Origin: Mumia sp050632745
Lineage (GTDB): Bacteria > Actinomycetota > Actinomycetes > Propionibacteriales > Nocardioidaceae
Assembly (NCBI RefSeq): GCF_050632745.1
Contig: NZ_JBODSD010000001.1
Coordinates: 1,302,001 to 1,366,000, forward strand
Length of the DNA: 64,000 nucleotides
Direction of reading: 5' to 3'
In this document: one piece after another, positions 7,858 through 15,284 of the stretch
Position numbering within the stretch: position 1 is the stretch's first letter
Layout of the letters: each line of letters opens with the position of its first letter
Translations under genes and position numbers: made by a program
Notes under the pieces: model-generated
What the model was told of the DNA's origin: nothing
The model's input: only the letters and a program-made list of their open reading frames with translations
Database searches by the model: none

Positions 7858-8079
7858 TCATCCTGCGGGGTCGGAGGGTCGCAGCCAAGGCTCGTCGCTG
7901 CTCTCGCGGCCGGCGACGTACGCGAGCAGGCGGTCGTCGCTGGACGCCAGCCGGTCGACCTGCTCGCCCCCGTCGCAGCGGCAGAGGGACACGGTGGCGC
8001 TCGACGGTCCCCGCCCGACGACGCGCCACGTGCCGCCCGCGTCCTCCCAGCGCACCAGCGTCTCCAGGTCGTCGGCCAT
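7858..8079 (-). CDS. Conserved small hypothetical protein
   Basis: A 73-residue protein beginning MADDLETLVRWEDAGGTWRV, with a central LCRCDGGEQVDRL. Short proteins with this RWEDAGGTWRV...CDGGEEVDR pattern occur widely in actinobacteria without a known role. A CATGAT hexamer six bases before the ATG may be a leaderless -10. It is divergent from the deazaflavin-type oxidoreductase gene. Function unknown. Confidence 0.65.
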   Translation of the reverse strand: MADDLETLVRWEDAGGTWRVVGRGPSSATVSLCRCDGGEQVDRLASSDDRLLAYVAGRESSDEPWLRPSDPAG

Positions 8080-8124
8080 GGCTCCATCATGGCGCGGACG
8101 CGGTGCCCGTGGGACGGTACGGAG

Positions 8125-8520
8125 ATGGCGCTCCCACGACGGATGCGGCGGATGAACCGGGACGGCTTCAACCGGCTCGCCGTGCACGTCGCGCCCTGGC
8201 TGCCGGGGATGGGGGTGGTGGTCCACCGGGGCCGCCGGTCGGGCCGCGCGTACCGGACGCCGGTGATGGTCTTCCGGCACGCGGACCGGCTCGTGATCGC
8301 GCTCCCGTACGGGACGGACACCGACTGGCTCCGCAACGTGCGCGCCGCGGCGGGCGCGTCGGTGGTGACGCGCCGACGGACCCTCCACGTCGTCGACCCG
8401 CACCTCGTCCACGACCCCGAGCGCGCCTCCGTGCCGGCGCCGGTCCGACTGGCCCTGGCGGGGCTCCACGTCGACGACTTCCTCGTGACGCGCGTCGTGG
8501 ACGGGCCGCCGACCGCCTGA
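8125..8520 (+). CDS. Nitroreductase/deazaflavin-dependent oxidoreductase (DDN-like, DUF385)
   Basis: A protein of about 131 residues of the split-barrel family that includes the F420-dependent nitroreductase Ddn. Diagnostic parts are NRLAVHVAPWLPGMGVVVHRG, the GRRSGRAYRTPV strand that contacts the phosphate of the cofactor, and the TDWLRNVRAAAGASV helix. F420 is the expected cofactor, although family members differ. The start is uncertain: ATG 8125 aligns best with relatives, but ATGs at 8143 and 8152 are also in frame and no clear ribosome site is present. Confidence 0.8.
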   Translation: MALPRRMRRMNRDGFNRLAVHVAPWLPGMGVVVHRGRRSGRAYRTPVMVFRHADRLVIALPYGTDTDWLRNVRAAAGASVVTRRRTLHVVDPHLVHDPERASVPAPVRLALAGLHVDDFLVTRVVDGPPTA

Positions 8521-8523
8521 GCG

Positions 8524-9399
8524 TCAGCGCAGGCGCATCCGCGCCCCCTCGCGGACCGCGTCGGACAGCAGCGCGAGCGCGGGGGAGTCGAGCTGCGCCT
8601 GGTGCCAGAACAGCCGGACGTCGGTCCGCGTGCGCGCCCCGATCTCTCGCACGGCGCCGTCGCGTTCGAGCTCCTCAGACTGCAGGTCAGGGAGCATCCC
8701 CCACCCGATCCCGAGGCGTACGGCCTCGCGGAAGGCCTCCGACCCGGGCACGTAGTGCCGGGGTGCGTCGACGCGGCGCCGCGTCACGCGGCGCACGAAC
8801 CGCTGCTGGAGCTCGTCGACGTGGTCGAACTCCACGACCGGTGCGTGCGCCAGCGCCTCGGCCGAGACGCCGTCGGCGAACCAGCGTGCGGCGAAGGCGG
8901 GACTCGCCATGGCGCGGTAGCGCATCGTGCCCAGCGTGGTCACCGTGCAGCCGGGGACGCGCGTCGGGTCGGCGGCGACCGCCGCGAGCGCCGTCCCGTC
9001 GCGCAGCCGGGCGAGCGAGTGCTGCTCGTCCTCGCGCTGCACGTCGACGCGGACGCGGTCGGTGATCGCGACGAGGGACGGGACGAACCAGGTCGCCAGC
9101 GAGTCGGCGTTGACGACCACGGGCACGCTCACCGGTCCGCGCTCGGCCGCGGAGGGTGCCAGGTCGGAGAGCAGGAGGTCGACCTGCCGGGCGAGGCGCA
9201 GGACGGGGGCGCCCTGGTCGGTGACGGTCACGGGCCGCGTGCGGCGGACGAGGACACGGCCGGTCGCCGCCTCGAGCCCCTTGATGCGCTGGCTGACGGC
9301 GGAGGGGGTGATGCGGAGGGCGGCGGCAGCAGCCTCGAAGCTGCCCTCGCCGACGACCGCGACGAGCGTACGGAGCTGGTCCAGGGCGACGTCGGTCAT
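8524..9399 (-). CDS. argP: LysR-family regulator, ArgP type
   Basis: A 291-residue LysR regulator. The N-terminal winged helix (LDQLRTLVAVVGEGSFEAAAAALRITPSAVSQRIKGLE) is close to ArgP/IciA, and the C-terminal ~200 residues form the effector-binding domain. ArgP proteins activate the basic amino acid exporter when lysine or arginine is high. AGGAGGG lies five bases before the ATG. It is divergent from a LysE-type exporter with a LysR-like box in between, the classic LysG/LysE layout, so autoregulation and lysE activation are expected. Confidence 0.9.
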   Translation of the reverse strand: MTDVALDQLRTLVAVVGEGSFEAAAAALRITPSAVSQRIKGLEAATGRVLVRRTRPVTVTDQGAPVLRLARQVDLLLSDLAPSAAERGPVSVPVVVNADSLATWFVPSLVAITDRVRVDVQREDEQHSLARLRDGTALAAVAADPTRVPGCTVTTLGTMRYRAMASPAFAARWFADGVSAEALAHAPVVEFDHVDELQQRFVRRVTRRRVDAPRHYVPGSEAFREAVRLGIGWGMLPDLQSEELERDGAVREIGARTRTDVRLFWHQAQLDSPALALLSDAVREGARMRLR

Positions 9400-9408
9400 G
9401 AAGCCCTC

Positions 9409-9423
9409 CTTCATCTGCTGAAG
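9409..9423. promoter_or_regulatory. LysR-type box (T-N11-A) between argP and lysE
   Basis: CTTCA (9409-9413) and TGAAG (9419-9423) form a perfect inverted repeat that fits the T-N11-A rule of LysR sites. A weaker copy follows at 9427-9443. The pair of sites sits in the divergent argP/lysE intergenic region, immediately upstream of the TAGCGT -10 of lysE. Confidence 0.55.
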
Positions 9424-9469
9424 GAACTTTAGCTGGAGTGAAGAAGTCGCGACACCTAGCGTGGGGGTC

Positions 9470-10090
9470 ATGGGAGCTGGAGGAGCGTCGTCCGTCGTCG
9501 TGGCAGGGCTGTTGACCGGACTGTCCCTCATCGTCGCGATCGGGGCGCAGAACGTGTTCGTCCTGCGCCAGGGGCTGCGTCGCGAGCACGTGGGCAAGGT
9601 CGTGCTCGTGTGCGCGCTGTCCGACACCGTGCTGATCGTCGCGGGGGTCGCCGGCGTGGGGGGACTGCTCGCGCGGGCCCCGCTGCTCGTCGAGGTCGCG
9701 CGCTGGGGCGGTGCGGCCTTCCTCACCGCCTACGCGCTGCTCGCCGCGCGCCGGGCGTGGGTCGGCGGCCACCTCGAGGTCGACGACCGCGGCGCCCGGG
9801 TCTCGGGCTGGGCGGTCGTCTCGACCGCGGCGGCCCTGACCTGGCTGAACCCCCACGTCTACCTCGACACCGTCCTGCTGCTCGGCTCGGTGGGAGCCTC
9901 GTACGGGTCCGACCGGGCGTTCTTCGCGCTCGGTGCGGTGGTGGCCAGCTGGGCCTGGTTCACGGCGCTCGGGTACGGAGCGCGGGTGCTCCGTCCGCTC
10001 TTCGCCCGCCCGACCGCCTGGCGGGTCCTGGACGCCGGGATCGCCGTCGTGATGCTCGCGATCGCGGTCTCGCTGGTGCGCCACGCGTGA
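9470..10090 (+). CDS. lysE: LysE/ArgO-family amino acid exporter
   Basis: A membrane protein of about 206 residues with six helices. LTGLSLIVAIGAQNVFVLRQGLRREHV at the N-terminus is the LysE/ArgO signature, and the TWLNPHVYLDTVLLLG segment near residue 125 is also conserved. It exports lysine and/or arginine by proton exchange. A TAGCGT -10 at 9457-9462 lies seven bases before ATG 9470, which argues for a leaderless start here rather than at the in-frame GTG at 9461. It is controlled, by layout, by the divergent ArgP-like regulator. Confidence 0.9.
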   Translation: MGAGGASSVVVAGLLTGLSLIVAIGAQNVFVLRQGLRREHVGKVVLVCALSDTVLIVAGVAGVGGLLARAPLLVEVARWGGAAFLTAYALLAARRAWVGGHLEVDDRGARVSGWAVVSTAAALTWLNPHVYLDTVLLLGSVGASYGSDRAFFALGAVVASWAWFTALGYGARVLRPLFARPTAWRVLDAGIAVVMLAIAVSLVRHA

Positions 10091-10173
10091 GCCCGGCCGC
10101 CGTGTGATGCGGATCGCAGACCCTGCGGCGTTGTTAGGCTGCCAGGACAGTACCGACGGCATGGAAGGGGCAC

Positions 10174-11868
10174 ATGTCAGCGGGCGACACCGCAGAGGAC
10201 CACGTCCCGACGGTCCGGGTCCCGGACCCTCGGGCGGTCGATGCTGCCCCGACCGTGCACGTCCCGAACGGCGCCGCGCTGCCGCTCGACCCGTCGACCG
10301 CGTCCGTCGGGCCGTACCGTCTGCGCGTGCTGCTCGGCTCCGGCGGCTTCGGGGCGGTCTACGTGGGGAGCACGGCGAGCGGGCCGCCGGTCGCCGTCAA
10401 GGTCCTCACGTTCGAGGGCCCGGGAGCGCGCGAGCGGTTCGCGCGCGAGGCGCGGCTGCTGCACCAGCTGGGTGGCAACGGCTTCCCGGCGTACGTCGCC
10501 GGTGACCTCGACGCGGCGCGGCCGTGGTTCGCGATGGAGCTCCTCGAGGGCGTGACCGTCGGCGAGGCGGTGCGCCATGCCGGGCCGCTGGCGGTGCCCA
10601 CGGTGGTGGTCGCGGCGCTCGACGTCGGGCGCTCGCTCGGCCGGCTGCACGACCTCGGCTACGTGCACCGCGACGTGAAGCCCGCCAACGCGGTGCTCGC
10701 CGGCCGGCGGGCGACGCTGATCGACGTCGGGATCGCCAAGGGCGACCACGTCCACGACCTCACGACGACCGGCGAGATGGTCGGGTCCGTCGCCTGGGCG
10801 GCACCCGAGCGGCTGACGGGGGACCGCGCCACCGCGGCGACCGACGTCTACGGTCTCGGGCTGCTGATGGCCTTCGCGTCGTCAGGGCGCACCCCGTTCC
10901 CGCGCGGCGACGACGCCGCGACGCTCAGCGCCGTCGCCGAAGGCCGGATCGACCTGCGCGGGGTGCCGGACGCGCTCGTGCCGCTGGTCCGGCGTACGAC
11001 CGCCGTCTCTCCCGCAGACCGCCCGTCGATGCGCGAGGTCGTGACGGCCCTCCGCGCGCTGGCCCCCGCCGAGGACGGCGCGCCCAGACCGGCGGTCGAG
11101 GCGCCGGCCCGGACCCGCGTCGCCCCGCGCCCGCCGGCACCGCCGGCGGCGCGTCCCGCTGCGCCCGTGCCGGCGGCACCGCCCCCGGCCCCGGCGCCGC
11201 AGACCGTCGCCGTCCCGGCTCCCGCCGCGGCCGCGGCCGCGCTCCCCCCAGCAGGCCTCCAGCGGCTTCTCGACAACCGTCACCTGGCGGCGGCGCTGAC
11301 CGCCGCGCACGAGCGGGGCTACGACGGAGCCGCGGTCGCGATGATCGCCCGCGCGCAGCGTCGTACCCACCGCCGTGCCGTCCGTGCGCTGGACCCCGCC
11401 CGCGTGAAGGCGTCGATCTGGCGTCGCAACCGGTGGTGGGACGGTCAGCACGCCCAGCGGCGGCGCTTCCCTGACACCGACGAGGGATGGGCGCAGGAGC
11501 GGGCGCTGATCCACCGCGGGTGGTGGGGTGACAAGGGTGCCGCGCTCGTGGCGCTGGTCGGGATCCTCGCGGTCGTCGCGGGGTGCCTCGCCGGCGAGGA
11601 CTCCGCCGTGCGGGCTCCGTTCACCTGGGTCGACCGGCTGCTGCCCGTCGTCGAGATCGGGCGCGGCTCGGTCGCGTGGGACATGGTCGCGGTCCTGGTG
11701 GCGGTCGTCGGCCTGCTCTGGCTCGCCGTCCGCTGGTCGCGGGCGGCGCAGCGCGACCGCGGGGTCGGGCCGCCGCAGAGCCTGCGGTCGGCACCCGGAC
11801 TGATCGGTGTCGGCTTCGCGGTGGTGGCGGTCGCCGTGCTCCTCGTGGCGACCGGTCTCGTCGTCTGA
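10174..11868 (+). CDS. Membrane-anchored serine/threonine protein kinase
   Basis: A 564-residue Hanks-type kinase. The glycine loop GSGGFGAVYVG, catalytic lysine VAVK (K76), HRDVKPAN (D167) and APE (AAPER) are all intact; the magnesium motif is DVG (D184) in place of DFG. Residues ~310-350 are a Pro/Ala-rich linker, followed by a ~100-residue basic region, and three membrane helices fill the C-terminus (about 445-465, 495-515, 540-562). Most actinobacterial Pkn kinases have one helix and an outer sensor; here there is no extracellular PASTA domain. GAAGGGG precedes the ATG. Confidence 0.88.
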   Translation: MSAGDTAEDHVPTVRVPDPRAVDAAPTVHVPNGAALPLDPSTASVGPYRLRVLLGSGGFGAVYVGSTASGPPVAVKVLTFEGPGARERFAREARLLHQLGGNGFPAYVAGDLDAARPWFAMELLEGVTVGEAVRHAGPLAVPTVVVAALDVGRSLGRLHDLGYVHRDVKPANAVLAGRRATLIDVGIAKGDHVHDLTTTGEMVGSVAWAAPERLTGDRATAATDVYGLGLLMAFASSGRTPFPRGDDAATLSAVAEGRIDLRGVPDALVPLVRRTTAVSPADRPSMREVVTALRALAPAEDGAPRPAVEAPARTRVAPRPPAPPAARPAAPVPAAPPPAPAPQTVAVPAPAAAAAALPPAGLQRLLDNRHLAAALTAAHERGYDGAAVAMIARAQRRTHRRAVRALDPARVKASIWRRNRWWDGQHAQRRRFPDTDEGWAQERALIHRGWWGDKGAALVALVGILAVVAGCLAGEDSAVRAPFTWVDRLLPVVEIGRGSVAWDMVAVLVAVVGLLWLAVRWSRAAQRDRGVGPPQSLRSAPGLIGVGFAVVAVAVLLVATGLVV

Positions 11869-11870
11869 CG

Positions 11871-12125
11871 TCAGGCCAGCGACAGGAACACGCGCTCGAG
11901 CTTCTCGGCGTCGGCCTCGTCACCCTCGCTCAGGCACTCCCGGAGCCCGGTGGCGATCAGGGCGAAGCCCGCACGGTCGAGGGCCTTGCTCACCGCCGCC
12001 AGCTGGGTGACGACGTCCTCGCAGTCGCGCTCCTCCTCGAGCATGCGCAGGACGCCCGCCAGCTGGCCCTGTGCACGGCGCAGGCGGTTGACGACGGGCT
12101 GGGTGGCATCGGTGGAGAGCTGCAT
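11871..12125 (-). CDS. CsoR/RcnR-family repressor, CstR-like (persulfide-sensing type)
   Basis: An 84-residue all-helical repressor (DUF156). Copper-sensing CsoR uses Cys-His-Cys ligands; here C35 and C64 are kept at the right spacing (29 residues) but the histidine position is glycine (G60). Two cysteines without the histidine is the signature of CstR, which reacts with persulfides. The genes across the divergent promoter encode a rhodanese-fused disulfide reductase and a Cys-rich mini-protein, matching a sulfur-stress role. Two GC-rich palindromes in the intergenic region are its likely operators. Confidence 0.85.
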   Translation of the reverse strand: MQLSTDATQPVVNRLRRAQGQLAGVLRMLEEERDCEDVVTQLAAVSKALDRAGFALIATGLRECLSEGDEADAEKLERVFLSLA

Positions 12126-12135
12126 GTCTTGAAGA

Positions 12136-12151
12136 ATACCCCCCGGGGTGT
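12136..12151. promoter_or_regulatory. CsoR/CstR-type operator 1
   Basis: ATACCCC (12136-12142) and GGGGTGT (12145-12151) form an inverted repeat with one mismatch around CC. This is the typical CsoR/CstR site layout. It lies 11 bases upstream of the repressor's own start codon, so it fits autoregulation. Confidence 0.7.
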
Positions 12152-12172
12152 AGGCTCGCCGCATGTCGAACC

Positions 12173-12190
12173 GATACCCCCATGGGTATC
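12173..12190. promoter_or_regulatory. CsoR/CstR-type operator 2
   Basis: GATACCC (12173-12179) and GGGTATC (12184-12190) are a perfect inverted repeat around four bases. It ends two bases before the AAGGAGG ribosome site of the small Cys-rich gene, so repressor bound here would block the plus-strand operon. Confidence 0.75.
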
Positions 12191-12204
12191 CGAAGGAGGA
12201 CGAG

Positions 12205-12378
12205 ATGTGCCGAGCCGTGACGTGCCGGACATGTGGCAAGACGACCTGGGCGGGCTGCGGGCAGCACGTCGACGCGGTGATGGGACCGGTGGCGAAGGCC
12301 GACCGGTGCACGTGCGACCGCACGAAGGAGAAGCCCCGCTCGCTCGCGAGCTGGCTCCCGCCGTTCGGGCGGCGGTGA
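12205..12378 (+). CDS. Small cysteine-rich protein, probable zinc/thiol protein
   Basis: A 57-residue protein with six cysteines (C2, C7, C10, C18, C35, C37) and H21: MCRAVTCRTCGKTTWAGCGQ, then DRCTC. The spacing suggests a bound zinc or a thiol-reactive cluster. The frame is open from 12163, but AAGGAGG at 12193-12199 fixes the start at 12205 and keeps the operator out of the coding region. Its TGA overlaps the GTG of the reductase (GTGA at 12375-12378). Related mini-proteins are widespread and unnamed; function unknown. Confidence 0.75.
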   Translation: MCRAVTCRTCGKTTWAGCGQHVDAVMGPVAKADRCTCDRTKEKPRSLASWLPPFGRR

Positions 12379-14033
12379 GCGCGGTGGGCGAGAGCCGTCG
12401 CACGGTCGTGGTCGGGGGCGTGGCCGCGGGGATGTCCACCGCGACCCGGCTGCGCCGCAACGACGAGCACCGGGGCATCGTCGTGCTCGAGCGCGGTCCG
12501 CACGTGTCGTTCGCCAACTGCGGGTTGCCATACCACGTCGGTGGTGTGATCGAGGACCGCGACGACCTCCTGCTCCAGACACCGGCGTCGCTTGCTGCGC
12601 GCTTCGGTCTCGACGTGCGTACGCGCCACGAGGTGGTCGACGTCGACCGTGCGCGTCGGGTGGTCCGGGTGCGCGCGCTCGAGACGGGCGAGGAGTACGA
12701 GGAGCCGTACGACGAGCTGGTCGTCGCGACGGGTGCCCGCGCCGTGCGGCCGCCGATCCCGGGCGTCGAGCGGGCGCACACGCTCCGCGACCTCGACGAC
12801 ATGGACGCGATCCTCGCGGCGCTCCACGGCACCGACGGCGACGCGGCGCGTACGGCGGTCGTCGTCGGGGCGGGGTTCATCGGGATCGAGCTCGCCGAGA
12901 ACCTCACCCGGCGCGGGCTGGCGGTCACGCTCGTCGAGCGCGAGCCGCAGGTGCTCCCGCCGCTGGACCCGGAGATGGCGGTGATCGTCGACGCGCGGCT
13001 GCGTGCCCACGGGGTCACCGTGCGGACGAGCGCCGCCGTGACTGCGATCGACGCGACGACGGCGTCCCTGGACGACGGGACGACGCTTCCTGCGGACGTC
13101 GTCGTCACCGCGGTCGGCGTGGTCCCGGAGTCCGCGCTCGCCGAGCGGGCGGGGCTCGAGGTCGGTGAGCGCGGCGGCATCGTCGTCGACGCGCGGCAGC
13201 GTACGTCCGACCCGTCCGTCTTCGCCGTCGGCGACGTCGCCGTGAAGCGCGACGCCTTGACCGGCGACGCCACGCTCGTCCCGCTCGCGCAGACCGCGAA
13301 CCGGCAGGGACGCCTCGTCGCCGACGTCATCGCCGGTCGCGCGGTGAGCGCGGCGCCGGTCCTCGGGACGGCCGTGGTCGGGGCCTTCGGCACCACCGCC
13401 GCGATGGTCGGCTGGAGCGAGAAGCGCCTGCGGGCGGCCGGCCGGCCGGTGCGCGTGATCCACACCCACCCCAGCGACCACGCCGGCTACTACCCGGGGG
13501 CTCGGTCGATGGCGCTCAAGCTGCTGGTCGACCCCACGACCGACGCGATCCTGGGTGCTCAGGGAGTCGGGGAGTCCGGTGTGGACAAGCGGATCGACGT
13601 GATCGCCACCGCGATGCGCGGCGGCCTGCGCGCCAGCGACCTGGCCGACCTCGAGCTCGCGTACGCGCCGCAGTACGGGTCCGCGAAGGATCCGGTGAAC
13701 ATGCTCGGGATGGTCGCCGACAACCTCGCCGCCGGAGTCACCGACAGCGTGCAGTGGCACGAGATCGACACGGTGACGCGCGACGGTGCGACCGTGGTCG
13801 ACGTCCGGACACCGGGGGAGTACGCGTCGGGGACCCTGCCCGGTGCGGTCAACGTCCCGCTCGACGAGCTCCGTCGCCGGCACGCGGAGCTGCCGGCCGG
13901 CCGTCTGGTCGTCACCTGCGCCGTCGGGCAGCGGGGCCACACGGCGACGCGACTGCTGCGTCAGCTGGGTCGTGAGGACGTCGCGAACCTCGACGGCGGC
14001 TACCGGACGTGGAGGCAGGCGGTCGGCGTCTGA
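12375..14033 (+). CDS. CoA-disulfide reductase/rhodanese fusion (CoADR-Rhd, persulfide reductase type)
   Basis: A 552-residue flavoprotein. The N-terminal FAD site is VVVGGVAAGMSTATRLRR, followed by the single-cysteine redox centre SFANCGLPYHVGG (C49) typical of CoA-disulfide and NADH-persulfide reductases. A second dinucleotide site (VVVGAGFIGIELAENL) binds NAD(P)H, and YAPQYGSAKDPVN is the dimerisation motif. The last ~95 residues are a rhodanese domain (VDVRTPGEYASG; active-site TCAVGQRGH, C515). It should reduce CoA- or low-molecular-weight persulfides and polysulfides. The GTG start overlaps the mini-protein stop, so translation is coupled; an in-frame GTG at 12384 is the alternative. 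Confidence 0.9.
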   Translation: MSAVGESRRTVVVGGVAAGMSTATRLRRNDEHRGIVVLERGPHVSFANCGLPYHVGGVIEDRDDLLLQTPASLAARFGLDVRTRHEVVDVDRARRVVRVRALETGEEYEEPYDELVVATGARAVRPPIPGVERAHTLRDLDDMDAILAALHGTDGDAARTAVVVGAGFIGIELAENLTRRGLAVTLVEREPQVLPPLDPEMAVIVDARLRAHGVTVRTSAAVTAIDATTASLDDGTTLPADVVVTAVGVVPESALAERAGLEVGERGGIVVDARQRTSDPSVFAVGDVAVKRDALTGDATLVPLAQTANRQGRLVADVIAGRAVSAAPVLGTAVVGAFGTTAAMVGWSEKRLRAAGRPVRVIHTHPSDHAGYYPGARSMALKLLVDPTTDAILGAQGVGESGVDKRIDVIATAMRGGLRASDLADLELAYAPQYGSAKDPVNMLGMVADNLAAGVTDSVQWHEIDTVTRDGATVVDVRTPGEYASGTLPGAVNVPLDELRRRHAELPAGRLVVTCAVGQRGHTATRLLRQLGREDVANLDGGYRTWRQAVGV

Positions 14034-14068
14034 GAGCATGACCGGCGACGTCCACGGGAGGAGCGAGC

Positions 14069-14698
14069 GTGCGGGAGCAAGTGCCGCCAGCTGTCCGGTT
14101 CCGGACGGGCCTCGGGCCCAAGGTGGGGCTGATCGCGGTTCCGTTGCCGCTCGTCGTGGTGGCACTGGCCGTCGCGGCGACCGTCGATCAGGGTGAGGTC
14201 CCGCCTGACGTGCCGCTGGTGGTCGCCCTCGCGTGCGCGCTGTCGCTGTCGATGGTCGGCCTGGCTGTCGCGGCGGCGCCGTCGCACCGATGGGACCTCG
14301 CGCAGGGCTTCCTCAGGGTCCGGCGGCGCGAGGTCGCGCTCGGTTCGGTGACGCGCGTGGTCGTGTTCCCGGGGTTCCGCGGCTGGGTGGGGATGAGCTT
14401 CTGGGACCCGGACGGGCGCATCGCGCGGCTGGGTGCGGACGTCGCCTTCGGGAACCGGCGCTCGCTCGGTCGTGACCAGTGGGCGGCGCTGCGGACGCTG
14501 CTCGCGGCGCCGCACGCGCCCGCGTTCGAGGTCTACCGGTCGGTCACGCAGCGCCAGATGGCGTCGCGGCCGCCGCTGCGGTCGTTGACCGGCGAGGCTG
14601 CCGTACGCCTGGTCGACGCGCAGATCGCGTGGATCGACTCGGGTCGCCGCTCGACCGCTCCTGGTTCGCCGGTGCAGCGGTTCGTGAGCGCCCTCTGA
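14069..14698 (+). CDS. Hypothetical membrane protein
   Basis: A 209-residue protein with two membrane helices near the N-terminus (about 18-38 and 48-70), then a ~140-residue cytoplasmic part. The soluble part begins RWDLAQGFLRVRRREVALGSVTRV, resembling a PH-like or band-7-type strand pattern, but I do not recognise a family with confidence. The GTG start is supported by GGGAGG eight bases upstream. It is convergent with the MarR gene, and there are only seven bases between their stops. Confidence 0.7.
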   Translation: MREQVPPAVRFRTGLGPKVGLIAVPLPLVVVALAVAATVDQGEVPPDVPLVVALACALSLSMVGLAVAAAPSHRWDLAQGFLRVRRREVALGSVTRVVVFPGFRGWVGMSFWDPDGRIARLGADVAFGNRRSLGRDQWAALRTLLAAPHAPAFEVYRSVTQRQMASRPPLRSLTGEAAVRLVDAQIAWIDSGRRSTAPGSPVQRFVSAL

Positions 14699-14705
14699 CG
14701 AACCG

Positions 14706-15206
14706 TCAGTCGTCGGCTGCCAGGGCCGCGCGGCAGTACGGGTCGTCGTCGGCGGCGCGGGCCAGCCGCGCGGCGAGGAGCTCGGCGGTCTCCGCGAGCC
14801 CTTCGACGCGCTCGGCGCCGAGCGTGTCGACGACCAGCGCCCGCAGCGACGTCTCGCGGACGGCCCTGGCCCGGGCCGCCGCCGCCCGCCCGAGCTCGGT
14901 GATCACGACGTCCGCGCTGCGACCGTCGGCCTCGCACGTCTCGCGACCGAGGAGCCCGCGCTGCTCCATGCGTCGCGTCTGGTGCGACAGGCGGCTCTTC
15001 TCCCACTCGAGGGCGAGGCGGAGCTCGCGGGACCGCAGTCGTCCTCCGGGCGCCTCCGCGAGCACCTCGAGCACCGCGTAGTCGGCGTCCGACAGACCTG
15101 TCTCCCGGGTGATCTCGCGGGCGAGGTGGCGCACCAGGCGCTCGTGCGCCGCAGCATAGGCACGCCACGCGTCGAGCGGGGCGTCGGGAGTCCGGGTCGC
15201 GGTCAC
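14706..15206 (-). CDS. MarR-family transcriptional regulator
   Basis: A repressor of about 166 residues with the MarR winged helix: LSDADYAVLEVLAEAPGGRLRSRELRLALEWEKSRLSHQTRRMEQRGLL, with the wing CEADGRSADVVITELG. The start is not certain: GTG 15206 directly follows GGAGGA, which is too close for a normal ribosome site, but no better codon exists before the first helix. It is divergent from the two-flavin fusion, and TCAACC/GGTTGA repeats between them are likely operator sites. The ligand is probably a small aromatic compound, by analogy only. Confidence 0.83.
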   Translation of the reverse strand: MTATRTPDAPLDAWRAYAAAHERLVRHLAREITRETGLSDADYAVLEVLAEAPGGRLRSRELRLALEWEKSRLSHQTRRMEQRGLLGRETCEADGRSADVVITELGRAAAARARAVRETSLRALVVDTLGAERVEGLAETAELLAARLARAADDDPYCRAALAADD

Positions 15207-15252
15207 TCCTCCACGGTACCCGGAGGTTGATGTGTCATCCAGTGCGAGGTAC

Positions 15253-15268
15253 GGTTGACCTATCAACC
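15253..15268. promoter_or_regulatory. Candidate MarR operator
   Basis: GGTTGA (15253-15258) and TCAACC (15263-15268) are a perfect inverted repeat around four bases, 16 bases before the start of the fusion gene. A degenerate copy (GGTTGATGTGTCATCC) lies at 15225-15240. Two such sites in a divergent MarR intergenic region suggest joint control of both genes. Confidence 0.6.
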
Positions 15269-15284
15269 AAACACGGAGGACCGG

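Noticed and set aside
12163..12204. Earlier ATG for the small Cys-rich protein
   Set aside because: It would put the second operator inside the gene and lacks a ribosome site, whereas AAGGAGG stands six bases before ATG 12205.
11583..12374. Extension of the CoADR-rhodanese frame upstream of 12375
   Set aside because: It runs opposite the CsoR-like gene and through two operators; the coupled GTGA start at 12375 and the FAD motif just after it are convincing.
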